A stretch of 64,000 nt of DNA from Caldithrix sp964598255 (lineage in GTDB: Bacteria > Calditrichota > Calditrichia > Calditrichales > Calditrichaceae): positions 19,238 through 83,237 of the forward strand of contig CAZRBA010000055.1 in NCBI GenBank assembly GCA_964598255.1, given 5' to 3'. A model generated the notes under the pieces. The model was given only the letters and a program-made list of their open reading frames with translations. It did not search any database and was not told where the DNA came from. Positions within the stretch are counted from its first letter, which is position 1. Each line of letters starts with the position of its first letter. Positions 62,294 to 64,000 of the stretch are shown piece after piece. Both the position numbers and the translations under genes were made by a program.

Positions 62294-62325
62294 TAAAAAA
62301 AAGGCGGAAGAAAAACTTCCGCCTT
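62294..62325 (-). terminator. Rho-independent terminator of the secreted sorting-domain protein gene
   Basis: AAGGCGGAAG (62301-62310) pairs perfectly with CTTCCGCCTT (62316-62325) around an A5 loop. On the minus strand it is followed by a run of T bases. It lies 14 bases beyond the stop codon of the gene ending at 62340. Confidence 0.88.
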
Positions 62326-62339
62326 AAACGAGTGATTGA

Positions 62340-63821
62340 TTATTTGACCAGCAACATCTTGCGCGCCTGCACAAATTGCGGTGTGCTCAGGCGGTAAAAA
62401 TAAATTCCCGTAGGAACAACCTTGCCCGTCGCATCCGTACCGTTCCAAAATACACGGTACGAACCGGCGCTTAACGGCGCATCGAGTAATTCAACGATCT
62501 TTTTGCCATTCATGTCGTACACGCTCAGATTAACGGGCTGAACATCTTTTGTCGTTTTGGGAATGCCAAAACGGATTTCTGTGGAAAGGTTAAACGGATT
62601 GGGGAAATTTTGCTCGAGGCGAAACTTACTCGGCACACTACCTGCAACCGGCTGCACATCCTGATTATTTGCCTGAACCGTGATTGAAATCGGGCCAAAC
62701 ATTTGTCGGCTGCCATCGATATCGTGCGAAATAAGTTTATACCAATAGGTTTGTCCGGCAAGCACGTTACTGTCTTCAAAATGATAGGTGCGTTTTGCGG
62801 ACGTATTTCCTGCAGAGCGTAATTGGGCATAATCGCGATAAGAAGCGATGGTGTTAAACGGGCCGTCCTTGTTCAAACTACGCTGAATTTCATAACCCAA
62901 CACATCAAGTTCGGATTGTGTGGTCCAGCGGAGCTGTACCTTGTTATTTACTACCTGAGAAGTAAACGATGATAATTCAACCGGTAAAGATTGATCATAC
63001 GTGTTATCCGTATAACCGCTAAGCCATAATGTGGCATTATCAACATCTGAATTCGTTGGGACAATAGAAGATTCGGTCGTTAAAACATAATAGCTAACAG
63101 TTCCACCTGAAGATTGGCCAGGTATGGTAAGCTGGACCGAATTTCCAGAAGTAATAACATCTCCAACAAAAGAAGCATAATTCCAATCGCCGTTATTATA
63201 AACATACCGTACCCAAAATTTTTGATCTGGGGGTGGAGGAGATAGTGAACTCACTACGGTAACAAGCAAATCTTCACCCGCACTTACAGGGCCATCGTCA
63301 TAAACATCGGTAATCGTTGCTGTTGGTCCGTCAAATTCCAAAATGCAAATATTACTTGTTGTTGCCGCACCATTTGGATTTGCTTGAAATAAAATTTGAT
63401 AGGTTTTGCCTGCAGTGGCCGTAAAATAGGCCGCCTTACTTGATTGATAGTTCCCTGATGGGCATATAATAGATTCGCCTGGATCGTTTAAAACTATTTC
63501 TTCGTCATTCGTTCCGTCTCCGCCCCAACTATACCAATCTGTTCCTTCCAAATGTATTATTCGAAAATAAAATGTACCGGCATTTATTTCGCCTGGGTTC
63601 GATGCAGAGGAGACGCAAGTTAACGTTAATACCTTATTAATACTACCGATAGCCGGGCTGTTATCCGTTCCGCCGAATTTCCAAGCGCCGTCCAGTGAGC
63701 TTATCTGGTCGGGGGTTGCCCATCCGTCTTCACTACAGCTTATAGCAAACTCTCCAGACCAAGCCAAAATAATTGTTGGTAAAGAGAGAAAGAAAAATAG
63801 TAGCAATTTTTTTAAACGCAT
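62340..63821 (-). CDS. Secreted protein with fibronectin-like region and C-terminal FlgD/T9SS-type sorting domain
   Basis: 493 residues. A signal peptide at 1-20 (KKLLLFFFLSLPTIILA) is followed by beta-rich domains that I do not recognise. An Fn3-like segment lies near residues 275-380 (VELSSFTSQVVNNKVQLRW). The end has a FlgD-Ig-like sorting domain: LEQNFPNPFNLSTEIRFGIP, then SVYDMNGKKIVELLDAPL and the terminal YFYRL...ARKMLLVK. In FCB bacteria such C-termini direct export by the type IX system or cell-surface attachment. The ligand or substrate is unknown. A divergent secreted-protein gene starts 150 bases away. Confidence 0.85.
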   Translation of the reverse strand: MRLKKLLLFFFLSLPTIILAWSGEFAISCSEDGWATPDQISSLDGAWKFGGTDNSPAIGSINKVLTLTCVSSASNPGEINAGTFYFRIIHLEGTDWYSWGGDGTNDEEIVLNDPGESIICPSGNYQSSKAAYFTATAGKTYQILFQANPNGAATTSNICILEFDGPTATITDVYDDGPVSAGEDLLVTVVSSLSPPPPDQKFWVRYVYNNGDWNYASFVGDVITSGNSVQLTIPGQSSGGTVSYYVLTTESSIVPTNSDVDNATLWLSGYTDNTYDQSLPVELSSFTSQVVNNKVQLRWTTQSELDVLGYEIQRSLNKDGPFNTIASYRDYAQLRSAGNTSAKRTYHFEDSNVLAGQTYWYKLISHDIDGSRQMFGPISITVQANNQDVQPVAGSVPSKFRLEQNFPNPFNLSTEIRFGIPKTTKDVQPVNLSVYDMNGKKIVELLDAPLSAGSYRVFWNGTDATGKVVPTGIYFYRLSTPQFVQARKMLLVK

Positions 63822-63969
63822 AATTCCTCCTCATTTTTTTTTCTGGAAAAAACGAAAATAATCTCGTAATAAAAAAATTAGTTACGAAAAAATAATAAAT
63901 CGTAAACTATATCACAATTGTTATTTAAATTTTTTGTAATTTTTTAAAAAATATTTATTAGGAGCTTAA

Positions 63970-64000
63970 ATGAAACGGTTTATTCTTCTAATTTTTTTAT
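63970..64000 (+). CDS. Start of an exported protein (truncated by window edge)
   Basis: ATG at 63970 follows AGGAG by 5 bases and begins MKRFILLIFL, the start of a signal peptide or membrane anchor. The rest lies outside the window. It is divergent from the sorting-domain protein gene. Confidence 0.6.
   Translation, partial: MKRFILLIFL

Noticed and set aside
1..64000. CRISPR array, prophage, insertion sequence or integrative element
   Set aside because: No regularly spaced direct repeats, integrase, transposase or phage structural genes are present; genes are ordinary chromosomal types.

Overview
The window is a gene-dense stretch of a bacterial chromosome with moderate GC and AT-rich intergenic DNA. 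Several traits point to the FCB group, most likely Calditrichota or a relative. These are a secreted protein with a C-terminal FlgD-like/T9SS-type sorting domain, a sensor kinase with FG-GAP/VCBS-like repeats, an ExbB-ExbD-ExbD-TonB set, a KorA with fused gamma and alpha domains, and a complete classical menaquinone cluster. This taxonomic call is inference; no rRNA gene is present. I saw no tRNA, rRNA, CRISPR array, insertion sequence or prophage. TGA is an ordinary stop codon in many genes here (menF, menD, infB, uvrA).

Layout. 1-4.6 kb: end of a GH57-type glucanotransferase, an S41 processing protease, and a TonB energy-transduction operon ending in a hairpin terminator. 4.6-8.5 kb: lipid kinase, thioesterase, ZIP transporter, acyltransferase and metF. 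8.9-13 kb: isocitrate dehydrogenase, NrnA-like phosphoesterase and aroC. aroC is followed by a short reading frame interrupted by one in-frame TGA. I read it as a SelW/Rdx-family selenoprotein with a CxxU motif and a bacterial SECIS-like hairpin just after the TGA. 13.2-17 kb: a two-component pair whose kinase has periplasmic FG-GAP-like repeats and whose sigma-54-type regulator has a degenerate GAFTGA loop. 17.3-25.5 kb: menF-D-H-B-A-C-E, with a MenI-like thioesterase facing it. 27.5-28.7 kb: M29 aminopeptidase. 29-41.5 kb: a long translation/RNA operon (rimP, nusA, infB, DUF503, rbfA, truB, ribF, rpsO, pnp) running on into an M16 peptidase, alanine dehydrogenase and a polysaccharide deacetylase. 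41.5-47.4 kb: hybrid kinase, endonuclease IV, dnaA with DnaA boxes upstream (possible oriC), and a CheY-like regulator. 47.9-51.8 kb: tandem universal stress protein and uvrA. 51.8-52.4 kb: 650 bp of non-coding DNA packed with perfect palindromes. 52.4-61.3 kb: korA-korB, an HD-GYP regulator, LapA-like and SPOR proteins, a Crp/Fnr regulator with a sensor kinase, and a TauE/SafE transporter. 61.3-64 kb: metallophosphoesterase, the secreted sorting-domain protein, and the start of another secreted protein.

Together the genes suggest a menaquinone-respiring, ferredoxin-using, probably anaerobic or facultative heterotroph with a TonB-served outer membrane. It has several signalling systems and appears to make selenoproteins. 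The least explained parts are the selenoprotein, the palindrome cluster before korA, the structured leader before rimP, and the nested stem-loop before the universal stress gene.
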